From the NCBI GenBank assembly GCA_012838875.1, contig DUOL01000064.1, forward strand, positions 1 through 7,137: 7,137 nucleotides of DNA. Direction: 5' to 3'. The DNA comes from Bacteroidales bacterium. GTDB lineage: Bacteria; Bacteroidota; Bacteroidia; Bacteroidales; WCHB1-69. A model generated the notes under the pieces. It searched no databases. It was not told the DNA's origin and was given only the letters and a program-made list of their open reading frames with translations. Shown here one piece after another: positions 6,955 to 7,137 of the stretch (positions are counted from its first letter, which is position 1; every line of letters starts with the position of its first letter). The translations under genes and the position numbers were made by a program.

Positions 6955-6978
6955 ACAATTAACAATAAATTGTTTTTT
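6955..6978 (+). terminator. AT-rich hairpin with T-run, candidate terminator
   Basis: ACAATT (6955-6960) pairs with AATTGT (6968-6973) across a 7-base loop. The T-run continues to 6978 and is followed by GATTTTTATC. The position, 73 bases after the carboxyltransferase-like stop, suits a terminator for that gene. The stem is short and mostly A/T, so the call is weak. Confidence 0.35.
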
Positions 6979-7048
6979 GATTTTTATCGTACAACAAGTG
7001 GTTTTAAATATCACTACTGACCGACTAAATTTTTCCAAAAAATAAATA

Positions 7049-7077
7049 AAGGGGGTTGACCGAAGTCTCGCCCCCTT
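7049..7077. terminator. GC-rich two-tier hairpin, terminator-like
   Basis: AAGGGGG (7049-7055) pairs perfectly with CCCCCTT (7071-7077). The 15-base interior folds again: GAC (7058-7060) pairs with GTC (7065-7067) around CGAA. On the plus strand the tail is GTTGTAATTTTG; on the minus strand it is TATTTATTTTTT. The T-rich tail is therefore better for transcription entering from the right. It is the strongest secondary structure in the window and could be a bidirectional terminator or part of the end of a mobile element. Confidence 0.5.
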
Positions 7078-7081
7078 GTTG

Positions 7082-7089
7082 TAATTTTG
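7082..7089 (+). promoter_or_regulatory. TAnnTTTG -7 element for the gene starting at 7115
   Basis: TAATTTTG is an exact match to the Bacteroidota -7 consensus. It lies 25 bases before an ATG, which would give a leader of about 20 bases. The nearest upstream TTG (7056-7058) is 23 bases away, longer than the usual 19, and sits inside the hairpin loop. The -33 part is therefore poor. Confidence 0.4.
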
Positions 7090-7114
7090 TATCGCTTAAA
7101 ACACCATTACAACT

Positions 7115-7137
7115 ATGAGCAAAAATACAACAAAAAA
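7115..7137 (+). CDS. Start of an unidentified gene, cut by the window end
   Basis: An ATG at 7115 opens a frame reading MSKNTTK followed by another Lys codon before the sequence ends. A well-placed -7 element (7082-7089) and a lysine-rich N-terminus make it plausible as a real start. Too little is visible to assign a family. A basic N-terminus would suit a DNA- or RNA-binding protein or a transposase, but that is only a guess. Confidence 0.4.

Overview
The window looks like a chromosomal segment of an anaerobic or microaerophilic Gram-negative bacterium of the phylum Bacteroidota (Bacteroidales-like). Four things point there. It is AT-rich. None of the complete genes has a convincing Shine-Dalgarno sequence. 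The clearest promoter, in front of the transporter gene, has the Bacteroidota form TTTG-N19-TAnnTTTG. The gene set (flavodiiron protein, CMP-KDO synthetase, deoxynucleoside kinase, OPT transporter, pyruvate/oxaloacetate carboxyltransferase-like protein) is typical of the group. KDO activation implies an outer membrane with lipopolysaccharide.

Layout. Positions 1-76 are a GC-rich non-coding segment (55 of 76 bases G or C) unlike the rest. Positions 77-225 are AT-rich and non-coding, with small palindromes. Four complete genes then lie on the minus strand. In transcription order they are an OPT-family oligopeptide transporter (4875 to 2893), a deoxynucleoside kinase (2835 to 2218), kdsB (2202 to 1468) and a class A flavodiiron protein (1392 to 226). 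The kinase and kdsB are 15 bases apart and probably cotranscribed. A hairpin with a T-run at the kdsB stop codon probably separates the flavodiiron gene as its own unit. Positions 4876-5093 are a divergent intergenic region carrying the transporter promoter. On the plus strand, 5094-6881 encodes a 595-residue carboxyltransferase-like protein with a C-terminal biotinyl-like domain. Positions 6882-7114 are non-coding, with several hairpins and a TAnnTTTG element. They lead to an ATG at 7115 that appears to start another gene cut off by the window end.

How the genes fit together. They are mostly housekeeping or central-metabolism functions: peptide uptake, purine deoxynucleoside salvage, LPS core sugar activation, O2 or NO detoxification and C3/C4 acid metabolism. 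They do not form one pathway. The most interesting point is the carboxyltransferase-like protein. It keeps the metal ligands and apparent pyruvate-binding residues of the biotin-dependent carboxyltransferase family. By eye, however, it lacks the biotin-accepting lysine (Phe561 in its place) and the catalytic threonine (Met240 in its place). I see no defence locus, CRISPR array, tRNA, rRNA or intact mobile element, and nothing I would call a new multi-gene system.
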